DNA from: JAFGBN01 sp964394145
Lineage (GTDB): Bacteria > Chloroflexota > Dehalococcoidia > GIF9 > AB-539-J10
DNA: 64,000 bases
Assembly: GCA_964394145.1 (NCBI GenBank)
Contig: CAYMVL010000033.1
Location: 165,875 to 229,874 of the forward strand
Reading direction: 5' to 3'
Below, piece after piece: positions 45,465-54,762 of the stretch; the stretch's first letter is position 1, and every line of letters begins with the position of its first letter. The notes below the pieces were generated by a model, which saw nothing but the letters and a program-made list of their open reading frames with translations, was not told the origin of the DNA and made no database searches. The translations under genes were made by a program, and so were the position numbers.

Positions 45465-45932
45465 ATGTACAAGAAGATCTTGGCACCATTGGATGGGTCA
45501 GAACTGGCAGAGTGCATTCTACCTAATCTGGAGTCTATTGCAGAAGGCTGTGGTGTTCGGGAGATAGTGTTCCTGCGCGTTGTCGAACCGCTTGAGACAC
45601 GCGTCAGGGGGTATGGTGACTACTTCAGCGAAGCGGAGATAAAGCGCATAGAGTCAGAAGCTAAAGCCGCTGCTACAAAATATCTCGGCGACTTGGTTAG
45701 CCGCACAAGGTATCATGGAGTAAACGTGCAATCAGAAGTCGTAACTGGTAAACCGGCAGAGAGCATTATCGAGTATGTTAACAAGAATGAGGTTGATCTA
45801 ATCGTCATCGCAACACATGGGCGCTCGGGGATTAGCCGCTGGGTCTGGGGGAGTGTGGCAGATCGAGTTCTACATTCTGCTTCTGTCCCGGTACTCATGG
45901 TGAGACCTCGCGGTTGTGGAGTAGGCAATTAG
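45465..45932 (+). CDS. Universal stress protein (UspA family), second copy
   Basis: 155 aa. ILAPLDGSELAECILPNL at the start, ATHGRSGISRWVWGSVAD near residue 119, VPVLMVRP at the end, so the ATP-binding pattern is intact. AAGGAGGGG before the ATG. Paralogue of the preceding gene and followed by the superoxide reductase gene. Confidence 0.93.
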   Translation: MYKKILAPLDGSELAECILPNLESIAEGCGVREIVFLRVVEPLETRVRGYGDYFSEAEIKRIESEAKAAATKYLGDLVSRTRYHGVNVQSEVVTGKPAESIIEYVNKNEVDLIVIATHGRSGISRWVWGSVADRVLHSASVPVLMVRPRGCGVGN

Positions 45933-45988
45933 CTAGCTAGAAATTGAGCACAAGCAATGCAGAAATTTGTATAAGAAAAGAGGACGAA

Positions 45989-46384
45989 ATGAATCAATTT
46001 GAAGCACTTTTCCAAACGGCAGACTGGAAGACGGAGAAACACGTTCCCGTAATAGAGTGTGCTGACCAGGTGAGCTCGGGTGATTTCTTTGCAGTAAAGG
46101 TGAGTCTGGGGAAAGAGGTCGGGCATCCCAACACCACTGCGCACCATATCCGCTGGATTTCGGTGTACTTTCACCCGGATGGAGAGAAGTCCCCATATCA
46201 GGTGGGTCACTTTGAGTTCACGGCTCACGGAGAATCCGTAGAAGGGCCTGATAAGAGTTCCGTCTATACTCAACATGAGGTGAGCCTGTCGATGAAAACT
46301 GGTAAATCGGGGGTCATCTACGCTACGGCTTTATGTAATATCCACGGGCTCTGGTACTCAGAGAAGGAAATTAAGGTTTCGTAG
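45989..46384 (+). CDS. Superoxide reductase, neelaredoxin type
   Basis: 131 aa from ATG 45989 (GAGGACG upstream). Reduces superoxide to peroxide without making oxygen, usual in anaerobes. Iron ligands visible: Glu and His in EKHVPVIE near residue 16, His in GHPNTTAHHIRW near 46-52, Cys and His in CNIHGLWYS near 116-119. It lacks the N-terminal desulforedoxin domain, so it is the one-iron class. Part of the stress cluster with Usp genes. Confidence 0.92.
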   Translation: MNQFEALFQTADWKTEKHVPVIECADQVSSGDFFAVKVSLGKEVGHPNTTAHHIRWISVYFHPDGEKSPYQVGHFEFTAHGESVEGPDKSSVYTQHEVSLSMKTGKSGVIYATALCNIHGLWYSEKEIKVS

Positions 46385-46485
46385 TGCAGCATTTGCTGGG
46401 CGATGAGCATCTCCATCCTATAGTGAAGGGCGTGGCTGGAGAGCGGAGCCCAAAGTCAATTGAAAACAGGGGAAATGAGGGGAAC

Positions 46486-46701
46486 ATGGCTCTAGAAAGG
46501 TCGAGATTGAGATGGGAAATCGCTCCATGGAGACCATTTTGGTATCTAGATGACTCGGAACGTCATATCCAAAGTTTTATTGGCGGACCAATGTGGCGAT
46601 TCCCTGTTGAGGAGAGAGGCTGGTTACCAGCCGTGTATGTCTTCGAAACGTATAAGGAGGTTTACAGTGAGTTATTTACCGGATGTTTACAAGGAATTTA
46701 A
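46486..46701 (+). pseudogene. Hsp20 small heat-shock protein, N-terminal fragment
   Basis: 71 codons from an ATG after GAGGGGAAC. The wording ALERSRLRWEIAPWRPF, the FIGGPMWRFPVEERGW stretch and PAVYVFE is that of the N-terminal arm and first strand of bacterial Hsp20. The alpha-crystallin domain is missing: from about 46650 the sequence becomes the ribosome site and start of the next gene, into which the frame runs before stopping. A deletion has joined the two. Confidence 0.65.
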
Positions 46702-46987
46702 GCAGCAATTTCCCGAGATAGCCAAAGCGTACGATGAACTGGCTGTCAAGTGCCATGGCCAGGGCCCGCTGGATGAAAAGACAAGGCGATTAATCAAGCT
46801 AGGTATTGCCATAGGGTTGAGTTCAGAAGGTGGAGTCAGGTCCCACGCTCGTCGAGCTCTTGACGAAGGGATAAGCACCGAAGAGCTCCAACATGCTGTT
46901 CTACTGGCAATTACCACAGCCGGTTTTCCGACAATGGTTGCTGCCATGGGATGGGTGGAGGAGGTTATAAGCAAATATAAGAAGTAG
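46667..46987 (+). CDS. Carboxymuconolactone-decarboxylase/AhpD-family protein without redox Cys
   Basis: 106 aa from GTG 46667 with AAGGAGG seven bases upstream. Helical CMD fold: LDEKTRRLIKLGIAIGLS near residue 30 and SHARRALDEGISTEELQHA near 58. AhpD proteins have Cys-x-x-Cys just before the SHxRRAL block; here it reads SSEGGVRSH, so no peroxide-linked disulfide is possible. Function therefore unknown. Starts inside the end of the truncated Hsp20 frame; korA follows 18 bp downstream. Confidence 0.82.
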   Translation: MSYLPDVYKEFKQQFPEIAKAYDELAVKCHGQGPLDEKTRRLIKLGIAIGLSSEGGVRSHARRALDEGISTEELQHAVLLAITTAGFPTMVAAMGWVEEVISKYKK

Positions 46988-47005
46988 CGGGCACGGAGCT
47001 TAGTA

Positions 47006-48718
47006 ATGCCTGTGGATTTCAATTTCATGGTAGGAGGGGAAGCCGGCCAGGGAGTCCAGTCACTTGGCTTCCTGCTAGCAAAAGTGTTTGCCCGCAGCGG
47101 CTACCATATCTTCGCTGACCAGGACTATGAGTCGAGAGTAAGGGGTGGACACAACTTCTTCCGTGTCAGGGTTAAAGATAGGCCGGTAAGTGCAATTGCC
47201 GAGCCGGTGAATATGCTGCTTGCGCTTAACAGGGATAGTATAGACCTTCACTATCAAGAACTGGCCCCTGGTGGAGTAGCTATTCTTGATGCTGAGAAGA
47301 TAGAAGACAGCTCTGCCGCCGACGGGCTTCTTGGCATACCTCTGGAGAAACTGGCTGAAGAGAAGGCGGGCGACAAGGTTATGACCAATACCGTAGCTCT
47401 TGGCGCTGCCCTGGCGCTGGTAGGCTATGACTTGAATCTACTAAATGCTATTCTGGTGGAGCACTTCGGGAAACGTGAGCTTGCTGATAGCAATATCAGG
47501 GCGGCCAAAGCTGGATACGAGTATGCTCGCGCCGGGTACAAAGGTAAATTGCGTAAAATTAATCCACTCTCTGACACAAAGAGAATGCTGCTCACCGGCA
47601 ACGAGGCAATATCACTGGGGGCGATTGCTGCCGGCTGTAAGTTCATGGCTGCTTACCCTATGACACCTGCCAGCTCCATCATGGAATACATGGCCGCCAA
47701 ATCCAGCGATTTTGAACTAGTCATGGTTCAGGCAGAGGACGAAACAGCTGCCATAAATATGTCCATCGGAGCCGCCTACGCCGGTATCAGGGCTATGACT
47801 GCAACCTCGGGCAGCGGCCTCTGCCTCATGGTAGAGGGAATAGGGCTGGCCGGCATTACTGAGACACCAATAGTGGTAATTGATGGGCAACGACCGGGGC
47901 CGGCAGTCGGGTTGCCCACCAGAACTGAGCAGGGCGACCTTCAATTTGTTCTTCACGCTCACCACGGTGACTTCCCCAGGGCAGTTCTCGCCCCGGCTAG
48001 TATGGAAGATGCCTTTTGGCTAACCATCAGGGCTTTTAACTGGGCAGAAAAATATCAACTGCCAGTTATCATTTTAACTGATCAGCATCTGGCAAGTTCC
48101 TACGCGACTGTTGACGTATTTGACATGTCTAAGCTAATTATTGACCGAGGCGTCCAGGTTTCGGAGAATGAGGATGACCCCTCGGAGTACAAGAGACACA
48201 AGATAACACCGTCTGGCGTTTCGCCGCGGGCTTTCCCCGGGCAAAGCAAGGCTCTGGTAGTCACTGATTGTGATGAGCACGATGAGGAAGGGCACCTCAC
48301 GGAAGATGCACAGGAGAGGACGTCACAGGTGGAGAAAAGGCTACGCAAGCTCTCTAGCCTGAAGCAAGAGAGCAACTCGCCTCAGCGGTATGGTCCGAAA
48401 AAGGCTGAGACAGCCTTGATTGGCTGGGGCAGTACTTATGGAGCTATTCGTGAGGCGGTGGATATGCTGCGTAAGGAAGGAGCCAGTGTCAACATGCTTC
48501 ATCTCAATGAGCTCTGGCCCTTACCAACAAAGGCTGTCGCTGATACTATCAACCGAGCTCATAACAGCTACGTCGTTGAGAACAATGCTACGGGACAGCT
48601 TGGCCGCCTCATCAAAGCAGAAACAGGATATGATGTCACAGGGCGGATTCTGAAGTATGATGGGCGGCCCTTTACTCCTGCTTATATCGCCAGAGCGGTA
48701 AGAAAGGAAGGACGCTAA
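47006..48718 (+). CDS. korA: 2-oxoacid:ferredoxin oxidoreductase, fused gamma-alpha subunit
   Basis: 570 aa. Oxidative decarboxylation (or reverse carboxylation) of a 2-oxoacid such as 2-oxoglutarate, with ferredoxin and CoA. Gamma domain first (VGGEAGQGVQSLGFLLAK, SRVRGGHNFF), then the alpha pyrimidine-binding domain from about residue 195 with YPMTPASSIMEY and TSGSGLCLMVEG, and the C-terminal domain with ALIGWGSTYGAIREA. Gamma-alpha fusion plus separate beta is the KorAB/OorAB plan. The beta gene follows after two bases. Substrate identity is not decided by sequence. Confidence 0.93.
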   Translation: MPVDFNFMVGGEAGQGVQSLGFLLAKVFARSGYHIFADQDYESRVRGGHNFFRVRVKDRPVSAIAEPVNMLLALNRDSIDLHYQELAPGGVAILDAEKIEDSSAADGLLGIPLEKLAEEKAGDKVMTNTVALGAALALVGYDLNLLNAILVEHFGKRELADSNIRAAKAGYEYARAGYKGKLRKINPLSDTKRMLLTGNEAISLGAIAAGCKFMAAYPMTPASSIMEYMAAKSSDFELVMVQAEDETAAINMSIGAAYAGIRAMTATSGSGLCLMVEGIGLAGITETPIVVIDGQRPGPAVGLPTRTEQGDLQFVLHAHHGDFPRAVLAPASMEDAFWLTIRAFNWAEKYQLPVIILTDQHLASSYATVDVFDMSKLIIDRGVQVSENEDDPSEYKRHKITPSGVSPRAFPGQSKALVVTDCDEHDEEGHLTEDAQERTSQVEKRLRKLSSLKQESNSPQRYGPKKAETALIGWGSTYGAIREAVDMLRKEGASVNMLHLNELWPLPTKAVADTINRAHNSYVVENNATGQLGRLIKAETGYDVTGRILKYDGRPFTPAYIARAVRKEGR

Positions 48719-48720
48719 AT

Positions 48721-49575
48721 ATGGTTACGGTAGCTGATTATGCTGGACTTAAACCGGCATGGTGCCCGGGCTGTGGGAACTTCGGCATTCTGAAGGCTCT
48801 AAACGAAGCTCTGGTTGAGTTAGGAATTGAGCCCCATCGAGTGTTACTGGTTTCTGGTATAGGGCAGGCAGGCAAGCTGCCTCACTATACCAGGGCCAAT
48901 GTATTCAACTCTCTTCACGGAAGGCCAGTCCCACCCGCCGTCGGTGCCAAAATTGCTAACACTGAACTGGTGGTCATTGCCATCAGCGGTGATGGGGATG
49001 CTTATGGTGAAGGAGCCAACCACTTCATCCATGCCGCCAGACGCAATAATGATATCACTTACCTCGTTCATAATAACCAGGTCTACGGTCTTACGAAAGG
49101 GCAGGCATCGCCCACCAGTGATTTCGGTTTTGTTACGAAGACCACGCCCTACGGGGCCGTAAAGCCGGTGAATCCCATCGCTCTGGCTATAGTCTGCGGT
49201 GCCAGCTTTGTTGCTAGAAGCTTCGCCGGGGATATCGAGCACCTTTCCGACATTATTAAGAAGGGTATTACTCATCGAGGCTTCGCCCTCATTGATATTC
49301 TACAGCCCTGCGTTTCGTACAACCATAAGAATACCTTCCGTTGGTATCGTGAACGGGTCTACAAGCTGCGAAATGAAGATGGCTATGACCCGAGTGATAA
49401 GAAGGCAGCTCTGGAAAAGGCGCAGGAGTCGGGTGAGAAGATGCCCATTGGTATTATCTACAGTAAGGAACTGCCCGTTTACGAAGACCAGCTACCTGCA
49501 CTGATCGACGGGCCTCTGGTGCGCCAGGAAATTGACCCTGCTAGGGTCGAAAGACTCTTCGCCGAATTCATCTAA
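48721..49575 (+). CDS. korB: 2-oxoacid:ferredoxin oxidoreductase, beta subunit
   Basis: 284 aa. Thiamine diphosphate subunit: AWCPGCGNFGILKAL near residue 13, SGIGQAGKLPHY near 44, TPP/Mg motif ISGDGDAYGEGANHF near 88 and NNQVYGLTKGQASPTS near 118. No ferredoxin domain. Coupled to korA (two-base gap). metF follows, linking the operon to one-carbon and reductive carbon metabolism. Confidence 0.94.
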   Translation: MVTVADYAGLKPAWCPGCGNFGILKALNEALVELGIEPHRVLLVSGIGQAGKLPHYTRANVFNSLHGRPVPPAVGAKIANTELVVIAISGDGDAYGEGANHFIHAARRNNDITYLVHNNQVYGLTKGQASPTSDFGFVTKTTPYGAVKPVNPIALAIVCGASFVARSFAGDIEHLSDIIKKGITHRGFALIDILQPCVSYNHKNTFRWYRERVYKLRNEDGYDPSDKKAALEKAQESGEKMPIGIIYSKELPVYEDQLPALIDGPLVRQEIDPARVERLFAEFI

Positions 49576-49615
49576 GCCAAGCTAAGCCCAAAAGACCAAA
49601 ATGAGGTAGACAGCC

Positions 49616-50509
49616 ATGAGAATAAAACAGTTGATAGAGATGCAAGGGGGAAGTCTTTCCTTTGAGTTTTTCCCGCCGAAAGATAAATTGGCGGAGGACG
49701 AACTATTTCAGAATATTACTAGACTCGAAGCTCTGAAGCCTACCTTTGTCTCGGTAACCTATGGTGCCGGTGGGGGTACCTTGAAGAATACGAGGCACCT
49801 GATATTGCGTATTCTTCAAGAGACTTCCCTTCTGCCTATGCCCCATCTGACCTGTGTTGACCAGAACAGAAATGAGCTGAAAGATATTCTGGAAGACTAT
49901 ATGGAGTTCGGCGTTCAAAATGTGCTTGCCCTCAGAGGAGACCCGCGTCAAGGAGATGAAAAGTTTACTCCGGTGAAGGATGGCTTCTGCTATGCTAAAG
50001 ACCTTGTACAACTCGCCGTTTCCCTGTCAGGCTTCTCTATCGGCGTGGCCGTATATCCGGAGGGCCACGCCGAATCGCCAGATCTCGAAATGGACATGTG
50101 GTACACAAAGCAGAAGATTGATGCTGGCGCTGACTTTGCCATAACCCAGATGTTCTTTGACAATCGTTTCTTCTATGATTTTCTGGAGAGAGCTACTAAG
50201 GCCGATATTAGAATTCCAATTATACCCGGGATAATGCCCATTACTGACATCAATAGAATGCATAAGTTTAGTCAGAAATGCGGTGCTACGCTTCCAGATA
50301 AAATTGTTCGGCGGTTCGATGATGTAGGATCCGGTGATGATGGGGCAAGAGAATTAGGTATAGAATTAGCCACCGAGCAGTGTGCTGATCTACTAGACCA
50401 TGGCATACGTTACTTACATTTCTATACCCTTAATCAAAGTGATACTGTTCTTCGGATCGTAAATAACCTGCGCTTCCACCATTCACTAGTTAAGGGATCG
50501 GAAGATTGA
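49616..50509 (+). CDS. metF: 5,10-Methylenetetrahydrofolate reductase
   Basis: 297 aa TIM-barrel flavoprotein reducing methylene-THF to methyl-THF for methionine synthesis or the methyl branch of the Wood-Ljungdahl route. Seen: SLSFEFFPPKD at the start with the catalytic Glu, SVTYGAGGG near residue 46, PHLTCVDQNRNEL near 77, ALRGDPRQGD near 105 and TQMFFDNRFFYDF near 177. GAGGTAGAC precedes the ATG. Works on the folate pool also served by the folD pair at 3-5 kb. Confidence 0.95.
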   Translation: MRIKQLIEMQGGSLSFEFFPPKDKLAEDELFQNITRLEALKPTFVSVTYGAGGGTLKNTRHLILRILQETSLLPMPHLTCVDQNRNELKDILEDYMEFGVQNVLALRGDPRQGDEKFTPVKDGFCYAKDLVQLAVSLSGFSIGVAVYPEGHAESPDLEMDMWYTKQKIDAGADFAITQMFFDNRFFYDFLERATKADIRIPIIPGIMPITDINRMHKFSQKCGATLPDKIVRRFDDVGSGDDGARELGIELATEQCADLLDHGIRYLHFYTLNQSDTVLRIVNNLRFHHSLVKGSED

Positions 50510-50573
50510 TGAAACGTAGCTGTTTCCCAATCGGAATGAATACTCAATCTGACTGCCATGCTAGGGGGTGATT

Positions 50574-50993
50574 GTGCAGGCTTCTGGATCCATTGCAGCA
50601 CAGGCGGCAAAAGAGAATATAGCTGACTCCTTAACGAAGAAGTACCCTCAGATGATTGAGGTAAACTGAATAAATTCTGATAGAAGGTTTTACGGGGTCG
50701 AGATTGGATCGTTTGTGTACGATGGCAAATTCAGGGCAGTAGCTTATAGAAGAGATATTACCTAACTCGGCTATGTCAATACTGCAATTGCTGGTGGCCG
50801 TGTGATCAATGCTACCAGTGTAACGGCTTATTCAACGCCATGGAGCAGCAGCCACAAGAAACGCCGCGTGTGTTATTTCAAAACGGTAGACCAGTGTCAC
50901 ATGGAGGACACTGAAGCTGCTCTATTCCTTCTTAACCCGGTGGCAGAGACTGCCAGAGACGCTGTAGATAAGCTTGGGGCTGAAGATCAGTAG
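50574..50993 (+). pseudogene. Unrecognised decayed gene
   Basis: One frame reads plausibly as protein for 140 codons from GTG 50574 but has two in-frame stops, near 50667 and 50763. Segments such as ENIADSLTKKYPQMIEVN, RRFYGVEIGSFVYDGK and MEDTEAALFLLNPVAETA look coding, and GGGGGTG stands before the start. No family recognised. It may instead be chance; the continuity across stops is the only evidence. Confidence 0.35.
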
Positions 50994-51344
50994 GCAAGCG
51001 TGGTCAGCCCCAGTGTTCTTTGGTCATTCCCTGCAGGAGCAGTGAGTCAGGCCTTCAAAAGGACAGAAACCGTGCTGATTTGTGACCGTGCCGGCTCCTA
51101 TGGCACTCATGGCCGCCTATTCCTTGCACTGTGAGATCTATGTCGTACTGTCGACGAAGATTAGTTACACCGTCTATAGTTGACGCGTGACGTCGCCCAG
51201 CGGTTCAATTCAATCTATGGAGAGACATCCAAATTGCCCGAGAGATTTTGAGCATAGTGAAGCACGCAGTAGGACTGGGATAATAGCCACTTGCTGCGGA
51301 TCCTGCTAAACTTGCTTGTCAAGAGTAGTCATAAGGAGGGAGAG
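50994..51344. other. Intergenic stretch before the Lon-like gene
   Basis: About 350 bp; I see no gene, tRNA or repeat in it. The Shine-Dalgarno of the Lon-like gene is at its right end. Confidence 0.4.
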
Positions 51345-53783
51345 ATGGAAATCGAGAAATATGAGGTACCTGTCGATAAGCTTCGCTGGGAATGTGACCC
51401 CAAGTTGTTTACCTTTGAATGTACCAAAGATTTAGCGCCGCTTCGCGAGTTCATCGGTCAAGAACGGGCAACGCGAGCTGTAGAATTCGGGCTGAATATG
51501 CCCGACGATGGCTACAACATCTATGTTGCTGGCCTGACAGGGACGGGGAAAACGTCCATGGTGAAGTCTTATATTGAAAGAACCATCAGGGGGAAAGAAG
51601 CTCGAGCGGAAATGTCTGCCGTGGAGGACTGGTGTTACCTTTATAACTTCAAGGAATCAGATAACCCTCAAATAGTCAGCCTGCCCCGAGGAAGGGGGAA
51701 GGCCTTCAGGGATGAAATCGCCGACCTGCTTAATAAAATACGTCAGGCACTAGGACAGGCCTTCTCCAGCGATGACTATAAGAACCAGAGGCAGAAGGCG
51801 GTTGAAGAGGCCCAGGCCAAGCAGCAGAGGATATTCGAGGAGATATCCAGCGAGGCCCGCCGCCAGGGCTTTATCCTTCAAATGACTCCTGCGGGACCAC
51901 TATTGATTCCCATGAAAGACGACCGTCCTATGCAGGAACAAGAATACCTCGCTCTTGACGAAGACACTAAGAGACTGCTTGACTCCAAGCAAGCCGAGCT
52001 GCGTAAGAAGCTGCAGAAAAGCTTCGAAACAGTCAGCAATGCGCAGATAGAGACCACGGAGCGATTAAAGCAGGCTGACAAAGAAGTCGGAGACTATACT
52101 GTTTCTGGCCTCTTCGCCTCGTTGTTTGAGCAGTATTCTCAGTGGCCCAAGGTAGTTAGGTATCTTACCGACCTCAAATCCTATGTACTTGATAACCTCG
52201 AACTATTCAAGGGTACTGAAGAACCGATACATCCCATATTCAGGGTACCCGCCAGCCAGGTCATTGGAGGTGGAAATCCATTCCTTGCGTTTCAGGTCAA
52301 TGTTTTCGTGGATAATGGCGAAGCCAAAGGCCCGCCAGTGATTATCGAAAGCAACCCTAATTTCGGCAATATTTTCGGTAAGATCGAGCGCCGGTTCTTG
52401 CTTGGTGGCTACATAAGCGACCACACAATGCTGAAAGCTGGAGCTCTAGGCAGGGCTAATGGAGGCTACCTGCTGGTCAGCGCTAAAGATGTCCTTATGA
52501 ATCCTGGTGTCTGGCCAGCGCTTAAACGGGCAGTGAAGAATAAAGAGGTTCGAATAGAAGACCCCTTCGAGCAGTTTGGGCTTATTGCGCCTCAGGGGCT
52601 GCGGCCTGAATCGATGCCGCTGAAGGTCAAGATTGTCCTGACTGGCGACGCTATGCTGTACCAGTTGCTATCCCTGTACGACGAGGATTTCTGGGAGATT
52701 TTCAAGGTAAAAGCTGACTTTGATTTTCAGATCGAGAGAAATATGAGAAACATGCTGGACTACGCTGCATTTCTATCCGGCTGCTGTGAAGAGTGTGAAA
52801 CCCGACATTTCGACCCCAGCGGTGTTGCTAAAGTCATTGAGTATTCGGCTAGGATGGTGGCTGACCAAGAGCGGCTATCCGCCAGGTTTGCTCAAGTCAA
52901 GAACTGGATTCTGGAGGCCAACTACTGGGCCGCCCGGGACAATTCCAAGTTCATCTCTGCCAGCCATGTGAGAAAAGCCATTGATGAGATGCTGTTCAGA
53001 CACAGCCTGGTTGACGACAGAATCCGGGATATGATAAATCGCGGCTCTATCATGATAGATGTTGAGGGGGCAGTAGTTGGCCAAGTCAATGGATTGAGCG
53101 TTTACTCCTTGGGTGACACCACTTTTGGCAAGCCCTCAAGAATTACAGCTAAGACTTTCTTGGGCCGTGGCGGTGTTATTAATATCGAGCGGGAGTCTGA
53201 ACTCAGCGGCCCAATTCACAATAAAGGAGTCATGATCTTGAGCGGGTACCTCGGCTGGAAATATGCTCAGGACAAGCCGCTTTCTCTGTCTGCCAGCCTG
53301 TGTTTTGAGCAGTCTTACGAAGGTGTAGAAGGGGACAGTGCCTCGTCCACCGAGCTATATGCCATTCTATCTAGCCTCTCGGACACGCCAATAAGACAGA
53401 ATATAGCTGTCACCGGCTCGGTGAACCAGAAAGGTGAGATTCAGCCGATAGGCGGTGTAAACCAGAAGATAGAGGGCTTCTTCAAGGTTTGTCAGGCAAA
53501 GGGGCTAACCGGTGACCAGGGTGTACTTATACCGTACCAGAATCTGAGAAATCTTATGCTAGATGAGGAGCTGGTCGACTCAATTCGACAAGGCCAGTTT
53601 CATATCTATTCGGTTAGGACCATCGATGAGGGCATCGAAATACTGACCGGGGTCTCCGCAGGCGAGAAACAAGAAGATAGCACTTATCCTGAAGGGACAG
53701 TTAATTATATGGTTGACCAGAGGCTCAGGGTCATGGCGGAACAGCTTAAGGGTTTCTACGGCGAGGAGAAGAAGGGAGACTGA
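51345..53783 (+). CDS. LonB-type ATP-dependent protease
   Basis: 812 aa from the ATG at 51345, which follows AAGGAGGGAG. AAA module with Walker A AGLTGTGKTSM near residue 63, a long helical insertion (about 130-260), the second ATPase part with GRANGGYLLVSA near 370, and a C-terminal S16 protease: catalytic Ser in EGDSASSTELYAIL near 668 and Lys in PIGGVNQKIEGFF near 710. Soluble, with no membrane span, as in the AAA_32/Lon-related group. Probably degrades damaged proteins; lies in the stress region. Confidence 0.92.
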   Translation: MEIEKYEVPVDKLRWECDPKLFTFECTKDLAPLREFIGQERATRAVEFGLNMPDDGYNIYVAGLTGTGKTSMVKSYIERTIRGKEARAEMSAVEDWCYLYNFKESDNPQIVSLPRGRGKAFRDEIADLLNKIRQALGQAFSSDDYKNQRQKAVEEAQAKQQRIFEEISSEARRQGFILQMTPAGPLLIPMKDDRPMQEQEYLALDEDTKRLLDSKQAELRKKLQKSFETVSNAQIETTERLKQADKEVGDYTVSGLFASLFEQYSQWPKVVRYLTDLKSYVLDNLELFKGTEEPIHPIFRVPASQVIGGGNPFLAFQVNVFVDNGEAKGPPVIIESNPNFGNIFGKIERRFLLGGYISDHTMLKAGALGRANGGYLLVSAKDVLMNPGVWPALKRAVKNKEVRIEDPFEQFGLIAPQGLRPESMPLKVKIVLTGDAMLYQLLSLYDEDFWEIFKVKADFDFQIERNMRNMLDYAAFLSGCCEECETRHFDPSGVAKVIEYSARMVADQERLSARFAQVKNWILEANYWAARDNSKFISASHVRKAIDEMLFRHSLVDDRIRDMINRGSIMIDVEGAVVGQVNGLSVYSLGDTTFGKPSRITAKTFLGRGGVINIERESELSGPIHNKGVMILSGYLGWKYAQDKPLSLSASLCFEQSYEGVEGDSASSTELYAILSSLSDTPIRQNIAVTGSVNQKGEIQPIGGVNQKIEGFFKVCQAKGLTGDQGVLIPYQNLRNLMLDEELVDSIRQGQFHIYSVRTIDEGIEILTGVSAGEKQEDSTYPEGTVNYMVDQRLRVMAEQLKGFYGEEKKGD

Positions 53784-54006
53784 GTGATACAGGCACCCGT
53801 AATAACTGGATGTAACAGAAGCGGCAGGAGGGCAAGTTAACGAGCCCAACAGAGTCAGGACTACTTGTGATGGGGACGACGCTCAGCCAGCCTTAGTTAG
53901 GGTTTTTGAACCGAATATCTGCTAAGGCTGTAGCAGCCAGGTACGCACACAGAGCTAAGAGAGGATAGCCGATCTTGAGCCCTTATCCGGCGGGCGGTGT
54001 TGCTTT

Positions 54007-54321
54007 CTACGTCCCCGCAGTACCTAACTCAGCAGCTATTTCGTTTACCTCAGCGGCACCCTCCGCAAGCCACTTGTCCTCATCCCCGGTCAATAGTTGC
54101 AGCAGCCGCAGGAACTCGCCGACATGCTCCCGCTCCTCGTTGGCAATATCAACTAAGACCTTTCGTGCGAGTGTGTGCTCGGTGGCTTCGGCCTGAGCAA
54201 GATAAGCATGGATCGCCTCCTCCTCGGATGCCAGGTCAAGCCGGATGGCACGGATCAACTCTCCTGTGGTTAGTTTCCGGTCAGGGATGTTGCCAATAAA
54301 TGGATTCGCAAATTCAGGCAT
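54007..54321 (-). CDS. Small ferritin-like protein (encapsulin-cargo Flp type)
   Basis: 104 aa, two long helices. Iron ligands fit the decameric half-ferritin family: Glu in ASEEEAIHAY near residue 33 and E-x-x-H in IANEEREHVGEF near 62. N-terminus (PEFANPFIG) and LTTGELIRAIR are typical of Flp proteins that are cargo of encapsulin shells in Thermotoga-like bacteria. No encapsulin gene is in the window. AGAGGAGGTG precedes the ATG. Behind copy 3 of the repeated promoter element. Confidence 0.85.
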   Translation of the reverse strand: MPEFANPFIGNIPDRKLTTGELIRAIRLDLASEEEAIHAYLAQAEATEHTLARKVLVDIANEEREHVGEFLRLLQLLTGDEDKWLAEGAAEVNEIAAELGTAGT

Positions 54322-54393
54322 TGTTCACCTCCTCTAGTTAATTTTATTTCAGATTAGCATTAAACGCCAAGGACATGTGACTTTTTCCTTGAG

Positions 54394-54460
54394 ATCATAG
54401 CAGACTATAAATGGAAAAGTTATGAAATAGGTCATAAAAAAGTTACAAATTTGTGACATT
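54394..54460 (-). promoter_or_regulatory. Repeated regulon promoter element, copy 3
   Basis: Read on the minus strand: TGTCACAAATT (from 54458), TGTAACTTTTT (from 54447), CATAACTTTTCC (from 54424), 13 bp, -10 TATGAT (54399-54394). The ferritin-like ATG is at 54321, giving a leader of about 65 bases. Confidence 0.8.
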
Positions 54461-54468
54461 TGCTAGCG

Positions 54469-54762
54469 TTATGCCATCGACTGCGTACTCATGCTCGTCC
54501 GTTTAGCAGGCAATTTCAGTGATACAACTCTCACATTCAAGTTGTAGCGTGCTAGGGCTGATGCCGTAGCGTTTAGATGGCTCTTGCCTGACCTCATGTT
54601 GAATGTCAAGCCATTGCTCACCATCCAGTAATCAATCTCGAGGTAAGTATTCAGGGCATAATAAAGGGCGCAAGTTATTGGCCATATGTGGATGTTATGT
54701 CCTTCGTTCATACCAGGAATACTCATGATGAAATGAAGTGCTTCTTCTGTTCGGATGATCAA
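54469..54762 (-). CDS. Doubtful short open frame after the disulfide reductase
   Basis: 97 codons from a TTG overlapping the stop of the upstream reductase gene. No Shine-Dalgarno, signal or known family. It ends nine bases before the regulatory element copy 3. May be non-coding. Confidence 0.2.
   Translation of the reverse strand: MIIRTEEALHFIMSIPGMNEGHNIHIWPITCALYYALNTYLEIDYWMVSNGLTFNMRSGKSHLNATASALARYNLNVRVVSLKLPAKRTSMSTQSMA

Noticed and set aside
51180..51230. GGTTCAATTC stretch resembling a tRNA T-arm
   Set aside because: No acceptor stem, anticodon arm or CCA can be folded around it.
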